Part shown: positions 1-7,108 of the stretch, one piece after another | Layout: each line of letters starts with the position of its first letter | How positions within the stretch are numbered: position 1 is the stretch's first letter | DNA from: Acidovorax sp. YS12 | Lineage (GTDB): Bacteria > Pseudomonadota > Gammaproteobacteria > Burkholderiales > Burkholderiaceae_C | Assembly: GCA_021496925.1 (NCBI GenBank) | Contig: CP053915.1 | Span: forward strand, 2,232,001-2,296,000 | Direction of reading: 5' to 3' | DNA length: 64,000 bases | Translations under genes and position numbers: made by a program | Notes under the pieces: model-generated | The model's input: only the letters and a program-made list of their open reading frames with translations | Told to the model about the DNA's origin: nothing | The model's database searches: none

Positions 1-296
1 TGACGCTGATCTCGCACGTCGAGCCGTTCGACCTGGGCAACTTCGCCAAGCCGGGCTACTACTGGGGCTACCAGTCGGAGCGCTTCAACGCGCTGTTCGA
101 GAAGATCCAGAACACCGCGCGCCCGGCCGACCGCGCCCGCCTGCTGGGCGACGCCCAGCGCCTGCTGGCCGAGGACTGCGTGCACGCCTTCCTGTACCAG
201 CCGCAATGGGTCACCGTCGCGGCCAAGAACCTGCGCGGGCTGTGGAAGGACATGCCGGTGTTCGTCAACGACCTGTCGGCGCTGTCGTGGGGGTGA
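1..296 (+). CDS. Peptide-type ABC transporter solute-binding protein, C-terminal fragment
   Basis: The window opens inside a gene. The frame beginning at base 3 gives 97 residues ending at a TGA at 294-296. The residues resemble the end of family 5 solute-binding proteins (DppA/OppA type): an aromatic run (GYYWGYQSERFN), then a helix with ARPADRARLLGDAQRLLAED, then FLYQPQWVTVAAKNLRGLW, which is typical of the last lobe of these periplasmic peptide or glutathione binders. The start, signal peptide and ligand pocket lie upstream of the window, so substrate cannot be judged. The family call is from recalled similarity; the reading frame is seen directly. Confidence 0.75.
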   Translation, partial: TLISHVEPFDLGNFAKPGYYWGYQSERFNALFEKIQNTARPADRARLLGDAQRLLAEDCVHAFLYQPQWVTVAAKNLRGLWKDMPVFVNDLSALSWG

Positions 297-322
297 GGCG
301 CGGCACCGGCTCCGCTATACCT

Positions 323-416
323 TTAATAGCTTGTAGCGCTTTCCACTCTTGGATTTCAGGTAGAAAACAGCCCCAAACTGCTGCCTGACAAGCGCCACCA
401 GCTATCAACAAAATAG
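323..416. repeat. Palindromic repeat family, two opposed copies
   Basis: An inverted copy (aatagcttgtagcgctt) is followed about 30 bases later by a forward copy (gacaagcgccaccagctatc). The element fills the space between the solute-binding protein gene and the convergent LysE-type gene and could fold into a long hairpin between the two gene ends. It belongs to the dispersed repeat family described in the findings. Confidence 0.65.
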
Positions 417-421
417 CACCG

Positions 422-1057
422 CTAGCGCTGCACCGTCGCCAGCCGCACCGCCAGCCCGAGGAACACCAGCCCGGCCAGCCGGTTGAGCACCCGCTGCGCG
501 CGCGCCGAGCGCTGCAGCAGCGTGCCGAAGGCGCCCGAGAAACAGGCGATGGCCCCGAACACCAGCAGCGTGGCGAGCATGAACACGCAGCCCAGCACCA
601 TGATCTGCTGCGCCACGCCGCCGCGCGCGGGGTCGGCGAACTGCGGCAGGAAGGCCAGGAAGAACACCAGCACCTTGGGGTTCGTCAGGTTCATCACCAC
701 GCCGCGCCCCACCATGCGCCAGGCACTGTAGCCCGGCCCGCCCTCGGCCGGGGCCGCTGCGCCGCCGCCCACCGGGGCGCGCAGCGCGCCCCAGGCCAGC
801 CAGGCCAGGTAGGCCGCGCCCACGAACTTGAGCAGCGTGAACGCCAGCGCCGACGCGGCGAACACCGCCGCCAGCCCCAGCGCCACCGCCGTGGTGTGCA
901 CCACCAGGCCGCAGCACAGGCCCAGCACCACGCACATGCCGGCGCGCCAGCCGCGCTGCGCGGACTGCATGAGCACGAAGAGGTTGTCCGGCCCGGGAGA
1001 GAGGCCCAGCAGGACGGAGACGCCAAAAAAGGCAACCAGGGTTTCGATCGAGGGCAT
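422..1057 (-). CDS. LysE/RhtB-family amino-acid exporter
   Basis: A 211-residue membrane protein of the LysE/RhtB efflux family, which exports amino acids or homoserine lactones through the inner membrane. Visible hallmarks are the N-terminal GLSPGPD motif (residues 18-24), about six hydrophobic segments, and the conserved MNLTNPKVLVFFLAFLPQF stretch in the middle. The frame stays open far upstream, but the ATG at 1055-1057 gives the family's usual N-terminus and length (about 205-210). It is last in a leftward run after the alpha/beta-hydrolase and a small secreted protein, 38 bases from the latter. Substrate cannot be predicted from sequence alone. Confidence 0.88.
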   Translation of the reverse strand: MPSIETLVAFFGVSVLLGLSPGPDNLFVLMQSAQRGWRAGMCVVLGLCCGLVVHTTAVALGLAAVFAASALAFTLLKFVGAAYLAWLAWGALRAPVGGGAAAPAEGGPGYSAWRMVGRGVVMNLTNPKVLVFFLAFLPQFADPARGGVAQQIMVLGCVFMLATLLVFGAIACFSGAFGTLLQRSARAQRVLNRLAGLVFLGLAVRLATVQR

Positions 1058-1095
1058 GGAGGACGGCAAGCAGGCAACAGGGCAAAGCGGCATTG

Positions 1096-1344
1096 TCACC
1101 GCATGGGAATCACGTACACCCGTTTGCGCGGCTGGCACCCGGGGCCGTCGAAGGGGCCGCCGTCGCGCTCCCAGCCCTCGCCCGGCGAGACCTGGGCGCA
1201 GGTGCGCGCGCCGTCGATCTTGCTGCGCCACCAGTACCAGGGCGCGGGCGCGGCCTGCGCCGCGCCCCAGGCCACGAGCGCCAGCAGCGCCAACGCGCGG
1301 GCCAGGGGAAAACGGCGAAGGAGAGGACCGGGGAAAGGTGTCAT
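1096..1344 (-). CDS. Small secreted protein of unknown function
   Basis: An 82-residue protein. The first ~31 residues form a signal peptide (basic start, then LARALALLALVAWGAAQA with an Ala-x-Ala cleavage site). The mature part is about 50 residues, rich in Trp, Gly and Pro (PWYWWRSKIDG, GGPFDGPGC), with two cysteines that could form one disulfide. The start codon overlaps the stop of the hydrolase gene as ATGA, implying translational coupling and a shared mRNA. I do not recognise a named domain. The coupling and clear signal peptide support a real gene. Confidence 0.7.
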   Translation of the reverse strand: MTPFPGPLLRRFPLARALALLALVAWGAAQAAPAPWYWWRSKIDGARTCAQVSPGEGWERDGGPFDGPGCQPRKRVYVIPMR

Positions 1345-2258
1345 GGCAGCATCTTCGCATCCACCGCGCGCAGGAAGGCCTCCACCGCCTCGGTATAGGG
1401 GCCATCACGCCCCAGGCTGGCGTTGATCTCGCCGTGCGAGAGGTCCTGCCCCAGCACCTGCACGCGCATGCCCAGGGCCCGAGCCTGCGCCGCGAAACCC
1501 TCGGCCTGGGCGCACGCCGCGCGGCGCCGCGTGGAGCACACGGCCAGCAGCGGCGCGCCCGCCTGGCGCAGCTGCTGCACGGGCGACACCAGCGCCCACT
1601 GCGCCGGGTCGCTGCCGAAGGCAGCGTCGTACAGGCGCAGGTGCGGCCGGTGCATGGCCTCGGCCACGTCGTACACGGCGCTGTCGAGCGCCACGGTGGC
1701 GCGCACCGGCCTGGCGCCCTGCGCCTGCCACAGCGCGGGCGCGGCGGCGAGCAGCGCCACCAGGTGCGCCCCGGCCGAATGCCCCATGGCCACGAAGCGC
1801 CCGGGCTGCGCGCCCCACTGCGGCGCCAGGCGCTGCGCCTGGGCCAGCGCACGCGCCACGTCGCGCGCCTGCTCCAGCGGCGCGGCCTCGGGCAGCATGC
1901 GGTAGTTGACCGACACCAGCACCACGCCCTGCGGCACCCAGCGCGCCACCTTGTTATGCACCACGCTGGCGTGGGCCTTGTCGCCCACGCGCCAGGCCCC
2001 GCCGTGCACCATGAACAGCACGGGCGCATCGTGCGCATGCGGCGGCAAGTACACGTCCATGCGCTGGCGCGGGTGCGGGCCGTAGGGCTGGTCGCGCAGC
2101 ACGCGCACCGACGCGGGCAGGGGCGCGACCGCCACGGCGGCGTCCATGCCATCGTCGCCGTCCAGGGCCGCGCCCAGCGGCCCGGCCTGCGCCACGCCAC
2201 AGATTGCAACGAGCAGGGCCCAGGCGGCCCCGCGGGTCAAGAAGGAAATGGATGCCAT
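1341..2258 (-). CDS. Secreted alpha/beta-hydrolase (carboxylesterase/lipase-like)
   Basis: A 305-residue hydrolase with an N-terminal signal peptide (ASISFLTRGAAWALLVAIC, cleavage near Ala25). The HGGAW oxyanion-hole motif (85-89) and the GHSAG nucleophile elbow (Ser161) place it in the hormone-sensitive-lipase/esterase group of alpha/beta-hydrolases; His275 in DLSHGEIN is the probable catalytic histidine. The frame is open 44 codons further upstream, but the ATG at 2256-2258 starts directly at the signal peptide and is preferred. It leads an operon with the small secreted protein and the LysE-type exporter. The substrate is unknown; short-chain esters are the general expectation for the family. 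Confidence 0.85.
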   Translation of the reverse strand: MASISFLTRGAAWALLVAICGVAQAGPLGAALDGDDGMDAAVAVAPLPASVRVLRDQPYGPHPRQRMDVYLPPHAHDAPVLFMVHGGAWRVGDKAHASVVHNKVARWVPQGVVLVSVNYRMLPEAAPLEQARDVARALAQAQRLAPQWGAQPGRFVAMGHSAGAHLVALLAAAPALWQAQGARPVRATVALDSAVYDVAEAMHRPHLRLYDAAFGSDPAQWALVSPVQQLRQAGAPLLAVCSTRRRAACAQAEGFAAQARALGMRVQVLGQDLSHGEINASLGRDGPYTEAVEAFLRAVDAKMLP

Positions 2259-2409
2259 ACCCGTGCGGTGGAGTAAGGAAGATGGCGCATTCTGCGGCGC
2301 GCCGGTGGCGCTACCCTGCCGCCTTGCACAGCGCAATACCCTTTTCCGGCTAGGCACCTCCCCGATACAGGGAATTTGCGCGCCGATCAACCCTACTTAG
2401 CATGGGGCC

Positions 2410-3441
2410 ATGATGAAAACCACGATGACTCCCTTCTCCTGGCTCGCGGGCCTGGCCGCCGTGCTGGGCGCCGGCGCCGCCCTGGCGGCCGACGCCCCCG
2501 CCACCGTGCAGCTCGCGGGCCGCCCCGTGCCGGACGTGGCCGCGCTGCCGCCCGGCCACTACAAGGACCTGGTGCAGTACGGCCACGAGCTGACCACGCG
2601 CACCTTCGCCCACATCGGCCCCGAGGTGGGCGACGTGCGCAAGCGCTTCGCCGGCAACAACCTGGCCTGCGCCTCGTGCCACCAGCAGGCCGCCACCAAG
2701 CCCTTCGCCATGCCGTGGACGGGCGTCGCCGCCACGTTCCCGCAGTACCGCGGGCGCGAGGACGACGTCAGCACCGTCGAGGAGCGCGTCAACGGCTGCA
2801 TGGAGCGCAGCATGAGCGGCAAGGCGCTGCCGCTCGATTCGCGCGAGATGAAGGCCTTCGTCACCTACATCTCGTTCCTGTCGCGCGGCATCCCGGTGGG
2901 CGCCAACGTCGAGGGCGCGGGCATGGTGCAGAGCAAGATGCCCAACCGCCGCGCCAACCTGGAGGCCGGCGCCAAGGTGTACGAGGCCAAGTGCGCCGTG
3001 TGCCACGGCCCGGACGGCCAGGGCGTGCGCGCGGGCAAGCCCGGCGACGCGCAGGGCTACGTGTTTCCGCCGCTGTGGGGCCCGGACACCTTCAACAACG
3101 GCGCGGGCATGAACCGCCTGGCCATGGCCACGCGCTTCGTCAAGCACAACATGCCGCAGGGCACGAACTTCGACGCGCCGCAGCTCAGCGACGACGAGGC
3201 CTACGACGTGTCGGCCTACATGCTGTCCAAGCCCCGGCCCGAGAAGGCCAACCTGGAGGCCGACTTCCCCGCGCGCTGGAACAAGCCGGTGGACTCCGCC
3301 TTCCCGCCCTACATGCTGGGCGCGCCGGCGGACCAGCACCGCTTCGGCCCGTTCCCGCCGCTGGCCGAGAAGCAGCGCCAGATGGCCGACAAGATCAAGG
3401 CCGAGGTGGCCGCCGAACGCGCCAAGGCGCAGGCCAGGTAA
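2410..3441 (+). CDS. tsdA: Di-haem cytochrome c, TsdA-type thiosulfate dehydrogenase
   Basis: A 343-residue periplasmic cytochrome with a signal peptide ending around Ala26-Ala27. Two CxxCH haem sites are present: CASCH at 87-91 and CAVCH at 195-199. Cys130 (in NGCMERSM) lies 43 residues after the first haem cysteine, the same spacing as between Cys53 and the axial ligand Cys96 of Allochromatium TsdA as I recall it. The segments KPFAMPWTGVAATFPQYR and CMERSMSGKALPLDS are typical of this family. TsdA enzymes join two thiosulfates into tetrathionate, and some run in reverse. The direction of catalysis here is not predictable. The gene is transcribed toward tauC, with a strong inverted repeat between them. 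Confidence 0.78.
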   Translation: MMKTTMTPFSWLAGLAAVLGAGAALAADAPATVQLAGRPVPDVAALPPGHYKDLVQYGHELTTRTFAHIGPEVGDVRKRFAGNNLACASCHQQAATKPFAMPWTGVAATFPQYRGREDDVSTVEERVNGCMERSMSGKALPLDSREMKAFVTYISFLSRGIPVGANVEGAGMVQSKMPNRRANLEAGAKVYEAKCAVCHGPDGQGVRAGKPGDAQGYVFPPLWGPDTFNNGAGMNRLAMATRFVKHNMPQGTNFDAPQLSDDEAYDVSAYMLSKPRPEKANLEADFPARWNKPVDSAFPPYMLGAPADQHRFGPFPPLAEKQRQMADKIKAEVAAERAKAQAR

Positions 3442-3471
3442 CAGCCCTGCGGGGAGCCGCTCTCGAAACAG

Positions 3472-3549
3472 GAGCTGCCAGCGCTTGACTGGTCTTGCGT
3501 TGAGGATTGAATTCCTTCAAAAGCAAGGCGAATCAAGCGCTGGCAGCTC
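3472..3549. repeat. Palindromic repeat family: perfect 17-bp inverted repeat
   Basis: The left arm gagctgccagcgcttga (3472-3488) is exactly complementary to tcaagcgctggcagctc (3533-3549). The arms enclose a 44-base centre that itself holds cttgc/gcaag. The arms are two opposed copies of the dispersed repeat. The element sits between the convergent ends of tsdA and tauC and is likely to act as a two-way transcription stop; a short T-run (ctttttc) follows the right arm. Confidence 0.85.
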
Positions 3550-3564
3550 TCTTTTTCGCAGCAC

Positions 3565-4419
3565 TCACCGCCCATGCCAAGGCAGCAGCCAGCGCTCCAG
3601 CCAGCGCAGCAGCGCGTCGAGCAGCAGCGCGATGGCGCCGATGACGAAGATGCCCATGACCACGATGTCGGTGCGCAGGAAGTTGGAGGCGTTGAGCACC
3701 ATCTGCCCCAGCCCCTGCGTGGCGGCCACCATCTCGGCGGCGACCAGCGTGGTCCAGGCGAAGCCCATGGCGATGCGCAGGCCCACCAGGATGTCGGGCA
3801 GCGCCGCGGGCACGATGGCGTGGCGCAGCAGCTGCCAGCGCGTGGCGCCGAGCGAGCGCAGCGCGTTCACCTGCTCGGCGCTGGCGTTGCGCGTGCCGGC
3901 GCGTGCCGCCAGCGCCATGGGGGCGAAGCAGGCCAGGTAGATGAGCAGCCACTTCGCCGCTTCGTCGATGCCCAGCCAGATCACCACCAGCGGCAGGTAG
4001 GCCAGCGGCGGCAGCGGGCGGTAGAACTCCAGCAGCGGGTCGAACACGGCCTGCGCCCAGCGGTTCACACCCATGGCGATGCCCACCGGCACCGCCGTGG
4101 CCACGGCCAGCGCGAACGCGCCGAACACGCGCAGGCAGCTCCACTGCGCATGCACCCACAGCGCGTCGCCGCCCTGGATGTCGCCGCGCCAGGCCTGGGC
4201 GAAGGCGTTCAGCGCGGCCTCGGGCGCGGGCAGGAAAAGCGGCGGCACCCACTGCAGCGCGGTGGCCAGCCACCACAGCGCCAGCCAGCCGGCCACGCAC
4301 AGCAGGCTCCACAGGCGCGGCGTGCGCGGGCGGTGCGCGCGGAACGGCGCCACGGCCGGCAGCTCCGCGGGCGGCTGCGCGGTTTCCGGGGCGGGTTCGT
4401 GCGGGATGGCGCCATCCAT
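3565..4419 (-). CDS. tauC: Taurine/sulfonate-type ABC transporter permease
   Basis: A 284-residue inner-membrane permease of the BPD_transp_1 family. About six hydrophobic segments follow a ~55-residue polar N-terminus, and the EAA-type loop (EQVNALRSLGATRWQLLRHA) contacts the ATPase. The sequence WLGIDEAAKWLLIYLACFAPM is typical of TauC/SsuC. The ATG at 4417-4419 is chosen; the frame is open 21 codons further upstream but that segment lies in a repeat copy. It is the last gene of a tauA-tauB-tauC order, 73 bases after tauB, with the repeat in that gap. The sulfonate assignment rests on the TauA-like binding protein; related transporters import other organosulfur or nitrogen compounds. Confidence 0.82.
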   Translation of the reverse strand: MDGAIPHEPAPETAQPPAELPAVAPFRAHRPRTPRLWSLLCVAGWLALWWLATALQWVPPLFLPAPEAALNAFAQAWRGDIQGGDALWVHAQWSCLRVFGAFALAVATAVPVGIAMGVNRWAQAVFDPLLEFYRPLPPLAYLPLVVIWLGIDEAAKWLLIYLACFAPMALAARAGTRNASAEQVNALRSLGATRWQLLRHAIVPAALPDILVGLRIAMGFAWTTLVAAEMVAATQGLGQMVLNASNFLRTDIVVMGIFVIGAIALLLDALLRWLERWLLPWHGR

Positions 4420-4430
4420 GGCAAGAAATC

Positions 4431-4480
4431 GGCCTCTGGCCCTTATGGGGTAAGCGCTAACAGCTCTCATTTTGATAGTC
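4431..4480. repeat. Palindromic repeat copy between tauB and tauC
   Basis: The block ggcctctggcccttatgg, followed by ggtaagcgctaacagctctc and ttttgatag, matches the repeat consensus. It lies between two genes of one operon, so it may trim the transcript or influence tauC expression. Confidence 0.7.
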
Positions 4481-4492
4481 AATGATGCGGAT

Positions 4493-5314
4493 TCACGCGG
4501 GAACCAGCGAGGCTTCGGAGATGGCGGCCATGAGCTGCTCGCGCATGGCGATGAAGGCGGGCAGCGACTTGACGGCGCGCGCCGGCGCGCCCGCCAGGTA
4601 GCGGCGCCCGAAATCGACCGCCAGGCTCTCGGTGATGCGCCCGGGGCGCGGGCTCATGACGATGATGCGCGAGGCCAGGAACAGCGCCTCCTCCACGTCG
4701 TGGGTGATGAAGAACACCGTGCGCCGTGTGGCGCGCGGCGCGGCCCACAGGCGCAGCACCAGTTCCTGCAGCGCCTCGCGCGTGAACACGTCGAGCGCGC
4801 CCATGGGCTCGTCCATCAGCAGCAGGTCGGCGTCGCCCGCCAGCGCGCGCGCGATGCCCACGCGCTGCTGCATGCCGCCCGAGAGCTGCCACGGGTAGGC
4901 CTGGGCGCGCTCGGCCAGGCCCACGCGGGCGAGCTGCTCCAGCGCGATGCGCTGGCGCTCGGCGCGCCCCAGGCCGCGCAGACGCAGGCCCAGGGCCACG
5001 TTGTCCAGCACGTTGAGCCAGGGCATGAGGGCGTGCTTCTGGAACACCACGCCGCGCTCGGCGCCCGCGTCCCGCACGGGCGCGCCGTTCCAGGCGATGT
5101 GCCCGGCCGACGGCGCGGTGAAGCCGGCGATGGTGTTCAGCAGCGTGGTCTTGCCGCAGCCCGAGGCGCCCACGGCGACGACGAACTCGCCCGGGGCGAT
5201 GTCCAGGTCCACGCCGTGCAGCGCCAGGGCGCGGTGGCCGGCCGGCGCGCCCTCGTAGCGCACCGACAGGCCGCGCACCATCAGGCCCTGCGTGCCCTCA
5301 CTGGCCTGCGGCAT
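4493..5314 (-). CDS. tauB: Taurine/sulfonate-type ABC transporter ATP-binding protein
   Basis: A 273-residue ABC ATPase. The Walker A is GASGCGKTTL, the Q-loop lies in VVFQKHALMPWLNV, the signature is LSGGMQQRVGIARAL and the Walker B is LLLMDEPMGALD; a switch His follows (FFITHDVEEAL). This is the complete set for an importer ATPase of the NitT/TauT group. The start overlaps the end of tauA by 17 bases, consistent with coupled translation. With tauA and tauC it forms one importer energised from the cytoplasmic side. Confidence 0.88.
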   Translation of the reverse strand: MPQASEGTQGLMVRGLSVRYEGAPAGHRALALHGVDLDIAPGEFVVAVGASGCGKTTLLNTIAGFTAPSAGHIAWNGAPVRDAGAERGVVFQKHALMPWLNVLDNVALGLRLRGLGRAERQRIALEQLARVGLAERAQAYPWQLSGGMQQRVGIARALAGDADLLLMDEPMGALDVFTREALQELVLRLWAAPRATRRTVFFITHDVEEALFLASRIIVMSPRPGRITESLAVDFGRRYLAGAPARAVKSLPAFIAMREQLMAAISEASLVPA

Positions 5315-6347
5315 GGCGCACCCAGGTGTCGTTCACGCCCGCCGCGTAGTCGGGCAGCACCTGCTGCACCGCGCCCTGCGCCTGCAGGAACTGCGCCGTG
5401 GCCGCGAGCGACTGCGCCACCACCGACTGCCTGCCGCCGCCGAGCCAGCGCGCGCTGGCCTGCTCGGCCGGGGGAATGAAGGCGTAGAGCGCGAGGCTGC
5501 CCGGCACGCTGGCGGCCTCGGCGCCGGACCACTTGGCGATGGCCTTGACCTCGGCGGAGTCGGCCGTCCAGGCGCCGGGGTTGCGCGTGTAGCGCTGGTC
5601 GGCCTCGGCCAGCACCTTGACGAAGCGCGTGAGGAACTCGCCGTGCGCCTGCGCGAAGTCGGTGCGCACGGCCAGCGCGTCGAACGTGGCCTTGCCGGTC
5701 TGCGCGGCAATCTCGCCCGAGGTGGTCAGCACCTGGCCGCCCTGCTTGAGCTTGGCCAGCACCGGGTCCCAGACGAAGGCGGCGTCGATGTCGCCGCGCT
5801 CCCAGGCGGCCAGGATCTCGGGCGGGCGCAGGTTGAGGATCTTCACGTCCCTGGCCTGCACGCCCGCCGCCTGCAGCGCCACCAGGGCATGGAAGTGGCT
5901 GGTGGAGACGTAGGGGATACCGATCTTCTTGCCCTTGAGGTCGGCCAGCTGGCGCGCGCCGCTGCCGTTGCGCGCCACCAGCGCCTCGGCGTGGTGGATG
6001 TTGTCGGCCACCCAGAACACCTGGATCGGCACGCCCTGCGACAGCGCGGCGGCGAACGGCGCCGAGCCGGCCTCGCCGATCTGGATGGCGCCGCTGGCCA
6101 GCGCGCGCGTCACCTCGGCGCCGCTGCCAAGCTTGCGGTACGCCACCTTGTAGCCGGTGGCCTTTTCCACCGCCTGGGTCTCCTGCGCGTAGCGCCAGGG
6201 CAGCACCATGTCCTGGTAGCCGATGACCACCTCCTTGGGCGCGCCCTGCGCCTGGGCCAGCGGCAGGCCCGCGCCCCACAAGGCGGCAGCGGCGGCCAGG
6301 GCCAGAGTGAAACGGCGTGAGCAGGAAAGGCGGCGAAGGGTCTGCAT
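5298..6347 (-). CDS. tauA: Taurine-type ABC transporter periplasmic binding protein
   Basis: A 349-residue binding protein with a signal peptide (RRFTLALAAAAALWGAGLPLAQAQ). The segments GSGAEVTRALASGAIQIGE and GSAPFAAALSQGVPIQVFWV align in memory with E. coli TauA (RALASGDVQIG; SQQVPIEVF), so the class is taurine/aliphatic-sulfonate binders. The start at 6345-6347 begins at the signal peptide. The gene lies 116 bases after a response-regulator gene on the same strand; that gap could carry its own promoter. The substrate could be another small organosulfur compound, given the neighbouring thiosulfate-type cytochrome and TtrS-like sensor. Confidence 0.8.
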   Translation of the reverse strand: MQTLRRLSCSRRFTLALAAAAALWGAGLPLAQAQGAPKEVVIGYQDMVLPWRYAQETQAVEKATGYKVAYRKLGSGAEVTRALASGAIQIGEAGSAPFAAALSQGVPIQVFWVADNIHHAEALVARNGSGARQLADLKGKKIGIPYVSTSHFHALVALQAAGVQARDVKILNLRPPEILAAWERGDIDAAFVWDPVLAKLKQGGQVLTTSGEIAAQTGKATFDALAVRTDFAQAHGEFLTRFVKVLAEADQRYTRNPGAWTADSAEVKAIAKWSGAEAASVPGSLALYAFIPPAEQASARWLGGGRQSVVAQSLAATAQFLQAQGAVQQVLPDYAAGVNDTWVRHAAGQ

Positions 6348-6463
6348 GGTTCTTCTGAAAGCAAGGGAAAAAGAGGCTTTCAGTCTAGGAACAAGCGCGC
6401 CGCTTGCATGCGCCCGATTCGCATGAGCACATGCGCAAAACGCGCAACGCAGCGCCGCCGGCT

Positions 6464-7108
6464 TCACGGCGGGCCGTCGTCCTCCAGCTCCTGCGGCGCG
6501 GCCCGCAGGATGAGCCGCGCCAGGTCGGCCGCGTGGCCCGAGCCGGTTTTCTTGGTGATGCCCTGGCGGTGCACGTGCACGGTGTGGTCGCTGATGTCGA
6601 GGCGCCGCGCCACCTCCTTGTTGCTGTGGCCCAGCGCCAGCAGCCGCGCCACGTCGCGCTCGCGCGGCGTCAGGCGCTGCAGCACCGCCAGCGCCTGCGC
6701 CTGGCGCGCCTGGCGCTGCTGAGCCTGCACGCTGGCGGCCACGGCGCGGTTGAGCGCATCGAGCAGCGCCTGTTCGCGGAAGGGCTTCTGCAGGAAGTCC
6801 ACCGCGCCGCCGCGCAGCGCCTGCACCGCCTGGTCCACGTCCCCGTGTCCGGTCATGAACACGATGGGCATGTCCGGCCGGTCCTGCAGGCGGCGCTGCA
6901 GCTCCAGCCCGCTCATGCGCGGCATGCGGATGTCGAGCAGCAGGCAGGTGCCCTGCGGCACGGGGGCGGGCGCGGCCAGGGCGAAGGCCTCGGCCGAAGG
7001 GTGGCCCACGGCGTCGAAGCCCAGGCCTTCGACCATGAACAGCAGCGAGCGCAGGAAGTGCGCGTCGTCGTCCACCACGTGGATGCGGGGCGGGGGGGCG
7101 GCCGTCAT
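6464..7108 (-). CDS. FixJ/TtrR-type response regulator, LuxR-family DNA-binding
   Basis: A 214-residue two-domain regulator. The receiver domain (about 8-125) has the acidic pair at Asp13-Asp15, phospho-acceptor Asp59 (LLLDIRMP), Thr86 (FMTG) and Lys108 (FLQKPF). A LuxR-type helix-turn-helix follows (LTPRERDVARLLALGHSNKE, about 145-200). Its start overlaps the stop of the sensor kinase gene as ATGA, so the two are translated together. By position it should control the downstream tauABC genes and possibly tsdA; that is inference. TtrR of Salmonella has the same architecture. Confidence 0.88.
   Translation of the reverse strand: MTAAPPPRIHVVDDDAHFLRSLLFMVEGLGFDAVGHPSAEAFALAAPAPVPQGTCLLLDIRMPRMSGLELQRRLQDRPDMPIVFMTGHGDVDQAVQALRGGAVDFLQKPFREQALLDALNRAVAASVQAQQRQARQAQALAVLQRLTPRERDVARLLALGHSNKEVARRLDISDHTVHVHRQGITKKTGSGHAADLARLILRAAPQELEDDGPP

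Noticed and set aside
1058..2209. Upstream continuation of the LysE-type reading frame to about 595 residues
   Set aside because: The extra part is Arg/Cys/Trp-rich and overlaps the hydrolase and small secreted protein; the family start is at 1057.
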